Part shown: positions 32,111-43,790 of the stretch, one piece after another
Layout: each line of letters opens with the position of its first letter
How positions within the stretch are numbered: position 1 is the stretch's first letter
DNA from: Gnetum montanum
Taxonomy: Eukaryota; Streptophyta; Gnetopsida; Gnetales; Gnetaceae
Direction of reading: 5' to 3'
DNA length: 64,000 nucleotides
Assembly (NCBI GenBank): GCA_015680685.1
Contig: MNCI01020481.1
Coordinates: forward strand, 5,233-69,232
Translations under genes and position numbers: made by a program
Notes under the pieces: generated by a model
The model's database searches: none
The model's input: the letters and a program-made list of their open reading frames with translations, nothing else
Told to the model about the DNA's origin: nothing

Positions 32111-34644
32111 ACCACCTTAATCCAGTCAGTAATGACATGTGTTAACATAACCGTATGCGTTGAGCTTAGTATTTGGTTTGAAGGGATCTTTGAAGCCCTT
32201 TTGATGGCGAGGCATTCAGAGGTTCAACCGCTTGTGGTTGTGAGGGCTTGGTTGGACTATTGGTTCTGAAGAAAGGTATTTTCTTCATAAGGTTGTTAGA
32301 ACCAACTACGGGTTGAGGATGCACAACCCTCATGGCATTGTGTTGTTGCGATTGAGTGGGGAGTTCCCCCTGCATTGCTGGAGTGGGTGGTAATGGAGCT
32401 ATCTTTGTGAGAGTTGCAGATGGATTTGGAGGATGGTATGTCTGTGGGTTATCTCCCCTAGGAGAAGGAGTCCTATAATACTCCTGAGCTTGGTAGTGAC
32501 ATTGTGGTGTCATGTGACCAATAGAGTCACGTGGGGAGATTGGCTACTGCACATAGTAGCCCTATGGATCCGAGTACCAGTAGGGGTGGCATTCCCCATG
32601 ATTGTGGGTATTGCCATTGTTGATGTTGCTTAAAAGGTTTTGATGGATTTCAACTTGAATAATACATTAGAGGTTGGTGGAACTTCCTTGGATTACCTTG
32701 GGGATAAGGTAACCATCGGGGTGCTTGCCGTTTATTAAGTCATGGGTTGAGTGCATACACCCTAGACTCTTGTAGATGTGAGATCACTGGGAAACATCCC
32801 TTAGGATGGTTGTATTGGCATATCTCACATCCACCGTCATTATCTATGTCTAAATATACAACCTCTTTGGTGATGGCCATTTTGCCCTTACCCTTGTTAC
32901 ATGCATTGTCCATTTCTCTCTTTTTCTTTTTTTCATAGTCACTACCTCGCTCCCTAGACTCCTCTTTTAAGAATAGTTTCGAACCTACTATCTAGGGAGT
33001 TCCACATTTGGTCTACCTTTGCCGACACTTTTGTTATTAATTTTTGGAGCGGCAAGGTTTTTCTATTCACCATATCTTCGAGTGGTAACTCTTCCTCCTC
33101 CTCACAAAATCTCACTCCCCTTTTTCGGAGGGAAGGATCTCGATTGTACTCTTCCACCCTTTCTCTCTTACGTAGCTCCCCTTCTTCCTTGGCTACTTGC
33201 TCTAGCAATCTATGAACTTGATGAGACCTAAGCTCTGATAATCTCCCTTGGGCATACATTCCAAGGGTTCTCCTTGTTTCATGCCTAAGTCCATCTACAA
33301 GATGGCGTAGTTGATCCCGCTGCAAATAAATATGGCCCGTGCAACAATGTAACAGTGCATAATAGCGGCCCATGGAAGCATCCAAGGGTTTATGATTTCC
33401 TTGCTTCCATCCTTGGATTTTCTTTCATAGGTTAGACACTCAGGAGTACATTTGGTATTTATCATTAAATAGCTCTAACATTATACTCCACCTCCAAATG
33501 GATTCTGGTTCTATGGACTGGTACTAGCTTTCCGCTTCTTTCACTAGTGTCCTTGGGAACAACATTAGTTTTTTCCATTCGTTCTCAATGTTTTGCAAGG
33601 CACATGCATCGTGGAATGCTTGTAAGTGATTTGAGGATCAGCATTGTATCCCCCTTCAAATTGTGGGATATTGTTCATGTCTAACCTCTTGATCCTACTA
33701 TCCTTTTTGTGCCTTGTTGGAACTCTTACGGCCTCTGTGATATCTAGCATGCTTCTATTCACGAGTAGGCATTCTTCGTGGTTATCTCATTCATAGCGTC
33801 TGTGATGTCTACGCAGTTCCCTACTCTCCCTTATTCTATTTCCTTGTCCTCATTCTTGACTGTCTCGTTGATGTTTTTCACTCTATTTTCCTTTATCCTC
33901 AAGGTTAGGTTCCTTATGAATGCATTCGTACACTGAAGAAGAGGGTGAATGTGATGATGAAGGTGAAGAAGAAGGAGAACCATTACCATGATGGTGTTTT
34001 CTACCTTTTCTTCAGTGGTCTCGACCCTGATCGTGATTACGATCAGAACGTTCACCCTTATCGTGTGTTTGTGTTCCCTTGTTGAACACTTTGTGTTCGT
34101 GGGGACCAGAACCAGGGTTGTGAACTGTGGAGTGAATGTTTAGATACACCACCTCTTGACCATCGTTAGGAGGGGGAACATCATTTTTTGGAGAACCTGT
34201 TGAAGTAGGTTCACCACCCTCAATTTCACTCAAGACGTGCAAAGCGTTATGGGATCCTTTACCCTTCAAGGATGTATGGTATCTCTCTTGTCGCAAGTCC
34301 CTTTGACGTTACGCTTTTATGGGATGGTAGTCCCTTGTGTCATGATCACATGCAACATATTCCGCATATAAAAGCAGCATGTCTATTCATGTGAGAGCAC
34401 GAAGAAGCATGTTGGGGATTGATCGGGCTGGAGGCAACACTATGTTACCCTCCAAGTCTCTCCAATGTAGTTGTTCATCTTGGTGGAGGATAAAGGTGAA
34501 ATCAGGCACATACTCATCATGATGAGTATATACTACCCGAAACTATTGAGGAACTGGTGGATCTTGGTTACTTGTATGATGCCGCCAACTGTCTCTTATG
34601 TGAATCCTAGGCGGTGAAGTTCTCTTATGTGAAGAAGAAGACAT
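32111..34644 (-). pseudogene. gag: gag of copy B
   Basis: ATG at 34644 begins MSSSSHKRTSPPR. HWRDLEGNIVLPPARS (about 34460) matches the N-terminal block of the other copies. A Ser/Pro/His-rich stretch follows (about 33950), then the capsid-like part with IPQFEGGYNADPQ (33690), ETRRTLGMYAQGRLSELRSH and EEYNRDPSLRKRGVRF. The zinc knuckle CEICQYNHPKGC (32829-32794) is the best preserved in the window and has spacing C-x2-C-x3-H-x3-C rather than the usual C-x2-C-x4-H-x4-C. The Pro-rich tail (32513-32166) leads into protease. Several stops and frameshifts interrupt it. Confidence 0.78.
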
Positions 34645-34770
34645 CTTTGTCTTGTTTGGTGTGCGATGTACCATTGTCTTATCTTTGCTTGATTAACCCT
34701 AAGGGTTCGTTCTAGCATTCCAATGATATGGATGATTTCCTATGTTCTACGTAGTGCACAAACAACTAAG

Positions 34771-34788
34771 TCCCTAGCAACGACACCA
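34771..34788 (-). promoter_or_regulatory. Primer-binding site, copy B
   Basis: TGGTGTCGTTGCTAGGGA on the minus strand, one base inside the 5' LTR. tRNA-Asp type with C-to-T and G-to-A changes. Confidence 0.8.
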
Positions 34789-34789
34789 A

Positions 34790-35537
34790 TGATGAGTGGC
34801 AAGGTACCCCTACACTCAACCATACGAATAAGAGCGTCTCACACGCGATCCGGTCGAACTCCAAGGACTAAGTGCTTATACACCTTAATGGAATAGTTAG
34901 GGTTAATCAATCATTATCTTCACAAAATTACTTGTATTTTCATAGTTGTATGGTTAAGTAAGCTTGAGGTATATGAATTTTTATAGCTTTTATCTTTTTG
35001 GTGTCTTATGTTAATGAGGGAAAGGGAAAGAGAACTAAGTGACTAACTTTCATTAACTATTCACTAACTAAGTTCTAATAGTTCCTAACACTAGTATCTA
35101 TTCCCACTTTCCATACACATCCTAAACTAGTGCAACGCTGCTAGGATTACCAAACACTAGTCGTTATTGGGTTACCAAGCGCTACACGCATGCTCAAAAA
35201 GGTCGTACTGAGTGCACTTAACTAAGAGGATCAAGGTTGAGAGAGAGATTAATTAACTAGGAAAGCATTAAAGGTTCAATAATAATTAAGTACTAATTAG
35301 CTTAATTTGTATGTTGCAAGGTTTATAATAAAGTTCATCTTATTGCTGTACACAAATGTGTGCTCAGGTAGAATTTGCTCGAATAAAGATTCATTCACTT
35401 TAGGACTCCTACTACGGGCACACAGAAATTATTCTAACTCTAGAATGGTCTAAGGGTCTATGTCTAACTATTTGGAACAATGGGTGCCACCTCTTATTTA
35501 TAGAAGATGAGGCAGGATGCGATATCATAGCTCATCA
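34790..35537 (-). repeat. 5' LTR of copy B
   Basis: 748 bp, shorter than the 3' LTR (795 bp). It ends CTCATCA at 34790 and starts TGATGAG at 35537. U3 has lost most of the palindrome region. TATA box at 35495-35502. Confidence 0.88.
35495..35502 (-). promoter_or_regulatory. TATA box in 5' LTR of copy B
   Basis: TATAAATA on the minus strand. Confidence 0.5.
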
Positions 35538-35542
35538 GCTAG
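35538..35542. repeat. Target-site duplication of copy B, right
   Basis: GCTAG, identical to 26955-26959. Confidence 0.85.
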
Positions 35543-36678
35543 CAAGTCACATGTAGATAATAATTTGCGATGATGTATGATGCTATCCTAAATAATCATG
35601 TAGCACTAGTTACTTTTGATTCATTAGTGATTGGAGCTAACATGAGGTGAGTGGACTGATCCATGAGAAGGCATCCTAAAAGTAGTATTAGATTGATTCT
35701 TGATGTGATGCATTAGTGAGGCTCATGTCTTAGGGCTCATTTTGAAAATGGAAAGAGATATGTTTATCCCCCATGATTGGTATGTACTTTAGAAGAGTCA
35801 CTAGTTACATCTATGCCCAACCCTTTAGAAGGTGAGTTATTACAAGTCATGGATTGATGGATCTTAGCACTAGTTAGGTATAATAAATGCTAATAAAGAA
35901 ATGTAGGAATCTAAACTATGAGTACTCATGAAAACTAATACATATGCTACATTAAGTACATATATGCTAGTTGTCATATGGATTTGTATATGACTGACGC
36001 ATCACATGGTTGGTCTTGATGACAATGTGTGTGTCCACTATGTGTACATGGATTATGGTCATGTTTTATTATGGAGTAGTAGGGTTTGAGGCTTGATAGT
36101 AAATTGTTATTAGCTAATGTGATGTGATAGTTAGTAGTTGGCTTATGCATATGTATGTTGGGGCATAGGTTATCACATGATCTTTATGATGCTTGATTGC
36201 CACGTAAAATGAATCTATGCTAGTATTGTACACATGGGTTACTAGTTAACTTTGTGATCACATTATGTTGCATTAGTTACCACATGATTATGCTTTGGTA
36301 CCTAATGTAATGGTATAATACATTCATAGAATGCTGATGACATGTCCAAGATTAACCCTTGATGTAGGATGCTCTCTTTTCCCAATTCTCTTTTCCACTA
36401 TAACACTTAGCCATTTGACAAGGAAAGTATAAAAGCTTTCTATTTAGTTTATAGTGACTTTGTTTTATGCTAGGAAGCATCGGGACTAACAAAGATGATG
36501 AAACAATGATTCCCATATTTATATGTGTATTCATTTATGTATTAGCTAGTGAGATGGATGTGTTTAATCATGGTTTTGGCATGATTAGTCATTAATCTAG
36601 TTTTATGTGCTAACAGGATATATATACATGATTGTATAGTGGTCTTTGTGCTTATGTGTTCGTAAGAATGTAGATATC
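35543..36678. other. Old AT-rich sequence between copies B and C
   Basis: Continues the sequence split by copy B. Rich in TATG, CATG and TGATG words; nothing recognised. Copy C starts at 36679. Confidence 0.45.
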
Positions 36679-37542
36679 TGATGAATCATGAATTGGCTGT
36701 GTCAACTAGGCCTTGTTGATGCATGATTTGATGCATTGATGTGGCCCCATCGATGTAGTATCTATTTTTGCCTATAAAGACGCACTCACCCACCATGTTT
36801 ATGGCATGCCTTGTCATAGTTGTAGTGTAGCTCTTACAGTTTTGTTATTTAGAAGTTAGAATATTTTTCCAAGTGCCCATAGTAGGAGTCAACAGTGTAC
36901 AGATCTTTATTCGAGCATTGTTGTACGAAAGCACAGCAGTGTGTGTGGTAATAAAGATGAGCTTTTTGATAAACCTTGTAGCACTTGGAAATAGATTAAT
37001 TATTTATTTATGCATTTAATGTTTTATGTAATTTTATTTAATGCTTTCAAGTAATTAAGCTAAATTACGCTAAGCTAAGTTAGTTAGGCTAAATAGCAAT
37101 TAATTAAGCACATAAGTATGACTACTTCGAGCATATGCTTGACACTTGGTAATCCTAGTAATGCTTTATGTTTAGTAACCTAGTAGTACTAAATGTGTTG
37201 AAGATGTTTACGAAAGGTGGGAACAGATGCTTATGTTAATATTAGTTAGGTGTAGTTAGTTAGATTAAATTAGCAATTAAATTACTTTATTCCTTTCATC
37301 CTTTATTTTAAGCAGCCAAAATATAAAATATAAAAATAATAAAAACTATACACCTGATTACACTTAACTATACCTTTACATATCACAAGTATAATTGGGA
37401 AGACAATGAATGACTATTAGGGAAAGTTCACTTTGTAGAGGCTAATGTACTAGAAGACATAGAGTCCATGGAATTCGATTGGATCACACATGAAATTTTA
37501 GTGATTCGTAGGGTTGAGCGTAGGGGTACTCACCACTCATCA
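36679..37542 (+). repeat. 5' LTR of copy C
   Basis: 864 bp, starts TGATGAATCA and ends CTCATCA. TATAAA at 36773-36778; AATAAA at 36950-36955. U3 has the GATGTGGCCCCATCGATG type of palindromic element, as in D and E, not the GATATCGCG type of A and B. Confidence 0.85.
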
Positions 37543-37543
37543 T

Positions 37544-37561
37544 TAGCATCATTGCTGGGGA
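37544..37561 (+). promoter_or_regulatory. Primer-binding site, copy C
   Basis: TAGCATCATTGCTGGGGA, one base after the LTR. Degraded tRNA-Asp type site (TGG has become TAG). Confidence 0.7.
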
Positions 37562-37693
37562 CTCTTTTTGTTTGAAATGTGTGCTATTTAGGCATAGTGA
37601 AAATCATTAACATTGTTAGATGAACCCTAAGGTCAAAATCATTCCCAAAATAAATATAATAATTTAACACTAATATTTTATTGTAATTGCAAA

Positions 37694-40130
37694 ATGTCTT
37701 CTTCTCATAGGTATGATGATACTAAACCACTAGTGCCTCAAGCATACAAGGTGATATATACTCATCCAGATAAGTATGTGTCTGATTTCACCTTCATCCT
37801 GCATCAGGATGTACAATTACAGTGGTAGGATATGGAGGGAAACATTATAATGCCTCCCAATTGATCTATGCATGGGATGCTGCTCCAAACTCTTAGGAGG
37901 TTGAGCATCCAAGATTTTTAAGAAGAGTATGTTGTGCATGACTATGACTACCGGGACTACTATCTTACTAAAACATAATGTAAGAGAAATCGACACTAAG
38001 AGAAGCACCATGAGGCTATGAAGGAGAAACAGTTTCCCAATCCCTTGTTTCTACTCAACCAAAATGATACTTAGGATCCTCTTTCTGGGGGTCCTCAACA
38101 TGAGGATTATCCACCCCTTGATATTGGTAATGGAGGCTTAAACTTGAAGCTATAGTCCACTATCAACAATCCAGGTTTAGGAAAAAGTGGAAGTAAAAGT
38201 AGGGGCTTAGGCAAGCATCAAGATTACAAGAAAGCTAATGAACATGGCCATGACAAGCGTAGAGGAGGTGGTAAACATCATGGTGGTGGTAGTTCTCCTC
38301 CCTCTTCATCCTCTTCGTTTGAATCTTCTTCTTCCTCTTTTGGTTTTAGTAGACACTGCAAAAAGGACAACTGTGATGAAGGTGAACAGCGAGTCAATAA
38401 TGATCGCTAGGCCCACCATGAACGAAGAGGTAGCAGAGGAAATCATAGGCATCATTGAAATAATGATGATGATGAGCCTTTGTTGGCAACTTAGAGTATG
38501 CTAAATATCATAGAGGCAGTGAAAATTCCAACCAAACAGGTAAAAGATAGTTAGATCAAGTGACTTGACATGAATAATATCCCCAGATTTGAGGGGGAAA
38601 TAACTTTGATCCAAAAACACATTTTCAAGCCTTTCATGATGCCTATGCCTTATAAAATATTGAAAATTATTGGTAGAAATTAAAGCTATTTTCTAGGACA
38701 CTCATTAAGAAAGCCAAAAGTTGATATCGATCCTTAGATCTAGAATCCATTTGTAGATGAAGTACAATGCTAGAGCTATTCAATGATAAATATTAGATGT
38801 ACTCCTGAGTGTCTAATTTGAGAAGGCAAATCCAAGGATGGAAGTAAGGAACACATGAACCCTTGGATGCTGCCATGGGTAGATACTATTCTCTCATACA
38901 CCAATACCCTAGCCATGGTTATTCTACTAGAAACAACTTTGCCACATCATAGATGAACTCAAATTAGAAACAAGAAGAACTCTTGGGGTTTATGCCCAAA
39001 GGAAGACTATTAAAACTTAGAGTCCATCAAATTCAAAAGCTGATAGAGTAGATAGTAAAAGAAGAATAAGAATTGAAGAAATAAGAAAGTGCTAAGGAAT
39101 ATAACAAGGATCCTTCCATTAGAAAAAGTGAGATTTTATTTTGCAACAATAAGGAGGAGTCACCACTTGATGAGGTGGTGAACAAAAAGAGCTTGCCAAT
39201 CAAAAAAATCTATGTTTAAAATATTAGCTAAGTTAGATAAAATGTGGGATTTGTTGGATGAAAAATTCTAAACTGCTCTAAAGATCACAGAAGAATCAAG
39301 AGAGCATAGTAGTGACCATAACTACCAAAGGTAGAAAGAAGTTGAACATGCCTACCAAAGGGGTAAGGAAAAAGCTGCTATAGTAGAAGAAGTTGGGGAG
39401 ACAGAATCAAATGGTGATGGTGGATGTGACATCTACAAATACAAACATCCTAAGGAATGTTGCTATGTCGTTTCACACATGTAGAAGTCTGAGGTGTACG
39501 TGCTGAATCTTAGACTAGCAATAATGCAAGCACTAAGGAGATTACGTTATCATCAAGGTAATCCAAGTTAATTCCACCAACAACAACAAGTTTATTATCC
39601 AAGTGGAACTCTACCACAACCATATGAACAATACTAGCAATGGCCATACCCACAGTTGTGGGGGATGCCACCACCAAGGTAGCAGTACCCTTATAAGTAG
39701 CTAGATTCATATGGGTACTATGTTCAGCAACCAATGTCTCCATGTGACTCTTCTAGTCATCTTTCTTTTCAGGATCATTACTACCCTCCAAAGTATCACT
39801 GAACTCATTCTCCATCTACTAGAGGGGAAACCCCATATCCTTATCATCCTTCTCATCCTTTAGCACATGTTTCTCCACCCTCAACCCAATTACCTCCTGC
39901 TCCATCTATGTAGAATGAAATTCCATCACAACCGTAACAACGTAATACTACTAGGGCTATAAACTTATAATTGGCATGTAGATCCTAAAAATGATCATTC
40001 TTCCGATCCAATAGTACTTCAAATTCCTCACAGACTAATGTAGCTGGTCATCCTATCTCTCTATCATCCTTTGCATCAAATCCTTTCAAGAGTCCTTCAA
40101 AGAAAATTCCTCCTAAGATCCACACTGTCA
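37694..40130 (+). pseudogene. gag: gag of copy C
   Basis: ATG at 37694 begins MSSSHRYDDTKPLVPQAYKV. FTFILHQDVQLQW matches the N-terminal block of the other copies. A Ser/His-rich low-complexity part lies around 38270-38350. The capsid region begins near IPRFEG (38580) and is full of stops. The knuckle reads CDIYKYKHPKEC (39425-39460), with Tyr replacing the second Cys. The Tyr/Pro/Gln-rich tail with YYVQQPMSPCDSSS follows. Stops of the TAG type are frequent, many at codons where other copies have CAG or TGG. Confidence 0.72.
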
Positions 40131-40850
40131 TATTAACCCATGCTATATTTGATTGGATCAAGTTTGGAAACCTTCCCAAGAAAATATCTAATCCTAGAAG
40201 TCCTCTAATTTACTTATAGATCGTTGGACATGAGCCATGGAAGTCTCTTCTTGATTTAGATTCCAATGTCAATTTAATTTCCCATGACATGTACAAAGCA
40301 TGGAACCTATTTCCTCTCAAGAAGAGCAATATCCATATAGAATTGGCAGACTAATTAATCCCTATTTCTTTGGGACCTATGGAGGACATTGTTTTCATTG
40401 TTTATGGGTGGTCCTATCCTACCAATTTTCTAGTGATCAAGGTTAACAACTACAAGGGATACTTTCCAATTATTATGGGAAGGGCATGGTTCAACACTAT
40501 TGATGAATGAATGGGAATCAAAGATCTCTCCTTGGAAATTTCCAAGGAGAATAAATTTGAAAAGATAGAGAAGAAGAAAGTTCCATGCATTACGTATAGT
40601 GATATCAGGTGCAATTGTGTGCAAAAACTCTAGTTTTTCAAGAGCACATTCATCAAAGCATATAGAGAGTGTGCACATGAATCTAAAATCCAAAGGTGCC
40701 TATATGCAGCAATCACAAAATAGGAGGACACCTAGTGACTGATAGATAATCTTAAAAGCATCACACTTTGCATGGAACCTATTGAGAGTCTGACATGTGC
40801 CTATATTGAAAGCATGGATAAACTAGACCAAGTTTATCACCAACTCTTGA
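40131..40850 (+). pseudogene. Protease of copy C
   Basis: RSPLIYL, stop, IVGHEPWKSLL leads to LLDLDSNVNLISHDMYKAW (about 40253-40305): the Asp is kept but D-S-G reads D-L-D. Downstream GWSYPTNFLVIKVN and FPIIMGRAWFNT match the other copies. The protein is broken by stops near 40350, 40507 and 40632. Confidence 0.7.
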
Positions 40851-42560
40851 TGATGTAATTGATGATACAGATTGGAAAGAGTTGAAAATCCTTAAAAATT
40901 TTAAACAAGAGCCCTTAGAGTTGAAAAACCTACCTACCAGCATGAAGTATGCATTTTTGACAAATGGCAAGTTGGTAATAATCAATGTCAATCTTACTCC
41001 TAAACAAAAGTAGATATTGTTGAAGGTGGTTAATAGATGACCAATAGCTTTTGCTTGGTCATATCTTGAACTCATAGGGATTGATCCTAGGATAGGCTAG
41101 CATCGTATTTACACTAATCTGGCCATGAAGCCAATGAGGTAGCTGTAATGATAGGTAAACCCAAAATTGAGGTAGATTGTCAAAGAGGAAATCAAACAAC
41201 TCCTTAAGGTAATTTTTATCTATATGATTGTGGATGTTAGTTCACTCTTGATTATGCTAAAGAAAGGTGGCAAGTGATAGGTTTGCATTGACTTTCAGCT
41301 GTTAAATATGGCAACATTCAAAGATCACTTTCCATTGTCATTTGTGGATGAAATGTTAGACACTATATCTAGGCTTTTTTATTTCAATTTTCTGGATGGT
41401 TATAGTGGCTATAACAAAATCCAAATCACTCCAAAGGATCAAGCCAAAAAAACATTCACGAGTCCTTGGGAAACTTTTGCATATCAAAATATGCCTTTTG
41501 GTCTATGTAATGCTCCTGCAACATTCCAACGCTTTTTCTTGAGCATTTTTTAGTAAAAAATTGGTTGCAGGGTGGAAGTCTTCATGGATGACTTCTCCAC
41601 CTATGATGTTACATTTGAGCAAGCCTTGGACCATCTTGATCAAGTGCTTAAAAGTTGTGTGGAGAAAAATCTTTAGCTCAATTAGCAGAAGATCCATTTG
41701 ATGGTCTAGGAGGACATTGTACTAGAGTATAGAATTTCTCAGGCAATGATTGAGATGGACCCCTAAAAGATAAGGATCATTTAAGGAATAGCTCACCAAC
41801 CAAAAATAGTTAAAGATGTTTGATCATTCCTTGGACACATTGGCTACTTTTGACAATTCATAGAGAATTTCTCTAAGATTGTAAAATCATTGGTCGAGCT
41901 AACAAAGAAAGATGTTCCATTCATATAGACCAAGGAATGCGAAAAAGCATTCCATAGCCTCAAGAAAAAGCTCATAGAGACTCTAATTCTACAAGAACCT
42001 AACTAGACCAAACTATTTCATATAATGATAGATGCATCAAATTATGCCTTAGGAGCTATGGTTACATAGTTGGATGATAAGAAATGTCCATATTACATCC
42101 ACTATGAAAGTTGAAGCATTGTGGATGCACAATTGAACTACACCACAATAGAGAATGAACTAATGTTGATGGTGTACGCTGTAGACAAGTTCAAGCAATA
42201 TGTGCTTGGATACAAAGTGTTTATGCATACTAACCATAATGCCATTCACTTCTTCATGAACAAGCCAATGCTGAGCCCTTGTGTCATATAGTTGTTGGTG
42301 ATCTTGGAGGAATTTGATCTTATGATGGTGTAGATCGAAAGGAGATTAAGAATGTGGTCACTAATCACTTGTCTATGTTACGATGGGATAAGAAAGAAGA
42401 GGAGAGCTTGCTCTCTAACTAATTTCTTGATGAATTCCTCTTTACGAGTGCAATAAATAAACAAGTTCCCATAGAACCAAAATGGTATGATGGCTTTCTC
42501 ACTTATCTTCTCACTTAAGAGATGCCACAAGATTTGGAGTACAAGAAGAAATAACAGTTT
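40851..42560 (+). pseudogene. pol: RT and RNase H of copy C
   Basis: LIGIDPRI (41070) starts RT. MATFKDHFPLSFVDEML, FNFLDGYSGYNKIQITPKDQ and MPFGLCNAPATFQRF are clear. The catalytic FMDD is intact at 41581-41592, unlike copy B. RNase H starts at MIDASNYALGAMVT (about 42028) and is cut by a TAG shared with B and D. ENELMLMVYAVDKFKQYVLGYK and FMHTNHNAIHFFMNKP follow. Stops and small indels are spread throughout. Confidence 0.82.
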
Positions 42561-43777
42561 CTTCATTATTTAAAACACTTCATGAAAATCAGTGGACACC
42601 TTTATAAGGTATGCACCAATGGCTTGGTTTGTTGGTGTGTACCTAATGCTAATGAATTGCATGTTCTCCAGGATGCTCATGAGGGTCCATTTAGGGGTCA
42701 CTATGCTAGGAGATGCATGGCCATTAAGGTCTTGATGACATGGTATTATTGGCCAACAATCTTTAGTGACGCCCACCAATTTGTTTGTTTTTGTGAACAT
42801 TGTCAACAAGATGGTGGGATGACTACACAAATGGAAGGACCTTAGTAGTGGATCCAACCACTAGAATACTTTGACATATGGGGCCTTGACTTCATGGATC
42901 CCATTATGTCCATGTCAAATGGAAAGTTGTACATAATCATCACAGTTGATTACTACACAAAATGGGCAAAATTCGTAGCCGTCATCGACTATACATCATC
43001 CTCTGCTATGTTGTTTGTATAACAAAATGTTGTGAATAGTTTTGGGATGCCACATGCACTGATCTCTAACAATGGAATCCATTTAATAGGTACTACTTTT
43101 TGTAAGGTCATGTAACTCTTGGGGGTTGAACATAAATTAATAGCACCCTATCACCCCTAAGCCATTGGTCAAGCAGGGGTTACTAACAAGGAGATTACAA
43201 AGATCTTAACTAGAACTATTAGCAAATATAGGAGGGATTTGAGCACAAAACTCAATGATGCCCTCTAGGCCTATCACTCAACATTGAAATTCTCTATAGG
43301 CTAGTCTTCCTATGAGTTGGTGTATGGGAAACTACCAACACTTCCCCTTTAATCCAAGCTCTATACACTTTCAATAGCACGTGACCTAGATCTTGACCTG
43401 AGTCTAGCACAAAGAGAACGATTGAGCAACCTTAACATGCTAGATGAAATCAAATTAGTGGCTGTATCTTGGAATGAAGTGCACAAGGCATTCAACAAAA
43501 AGTTCCATGACCTTAGAATATGAAAAGTAAAATTTCAAACAAGAGATAAGGTTCTCTACCAGAACCCCACACACGTACCTCAATGAGCTAAGTTCCAGAT
43601 GTTGTGAGAGGGACCTTACATCATTTACCAAACCTTTTCATCTGAGAGCTAGAAAAAAGAAATTGGTCAACATGCAACAATCCAAACCTTTCCATGGACC
43701 CATGTAAGCCAATGAAAGCAATGCCTTAATGAATGGACAACCACACTTAATTTTTTAGATCTCCTCCTTACAATTTA
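42561..43777 (+). pseudogene. pol: Integrase of copy C
   Basis: Zinc domain: ELHVLQDAHEGPFRGHYARR and FVCFCEHCQQ, with both His and both Cys present. Core: FDIWGLDFMDPIM keeps the first Asp. The second catalytic Asp position reads SNNGIHL (Asp replaced by Asn) and the Glu position reads GQAGVTNKE (Glu replaced by Gly). The C-terminal part has KFQML, stop, EGPYIIYQTF, the GPY/F motif. It ends at ISSLQFSHGGD just before the internal purine tract. Two adjacent TAG codons precede WIQPLEYF (about 42844). Confidence 0.82.
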
Positions 43778-43780
43778 GTC

Positions 43781-43790
43781 ATGGGGGAGA
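43781..43790 (+). promoter_or_regulatory. Internal polypurine-like tract, copy C
   Basis: ATGGGGGAGA just after the integrase end, followed by T-rich sequence. Confidence 0.4.

Larger units (their letters stand above)
26960..35537 (-). mobile_element. Copy B: Athila-like gypsy element, integrase core deleted
   Basis: LTRs at 34790-35537 (5') and 26960-27754 (3') flank a minus-strand element with primer site, gag, protease, RT, RNase H, the integrase zinc region and the short third-ORF remnant. A perfect 5-bp duplication GCTAG borders it, so this is one complete insertion event. The integrase core is missing at a junction near 29465. LTR subfamily is that of copy A. Confidence 0.92.

Noticed and set aside
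36674-36678. ATATC as one half of a target duplication with ATAGT at 60943
   Set aside because: Only three bases match and 60943 belongs to copy D, whose left flank GTAGT fits better. Copy C's right end is outside the window.
38238-38504. 88-codon Met/Val/Leu-rich frame resembling a membrane peptide (also 49342-49599 and 34055-33831)
   Set aside because: Out-of-frame reading of the Ser/His-rich part of gag in C, D and B; the similarity among the three comes from homologous gag DNA.
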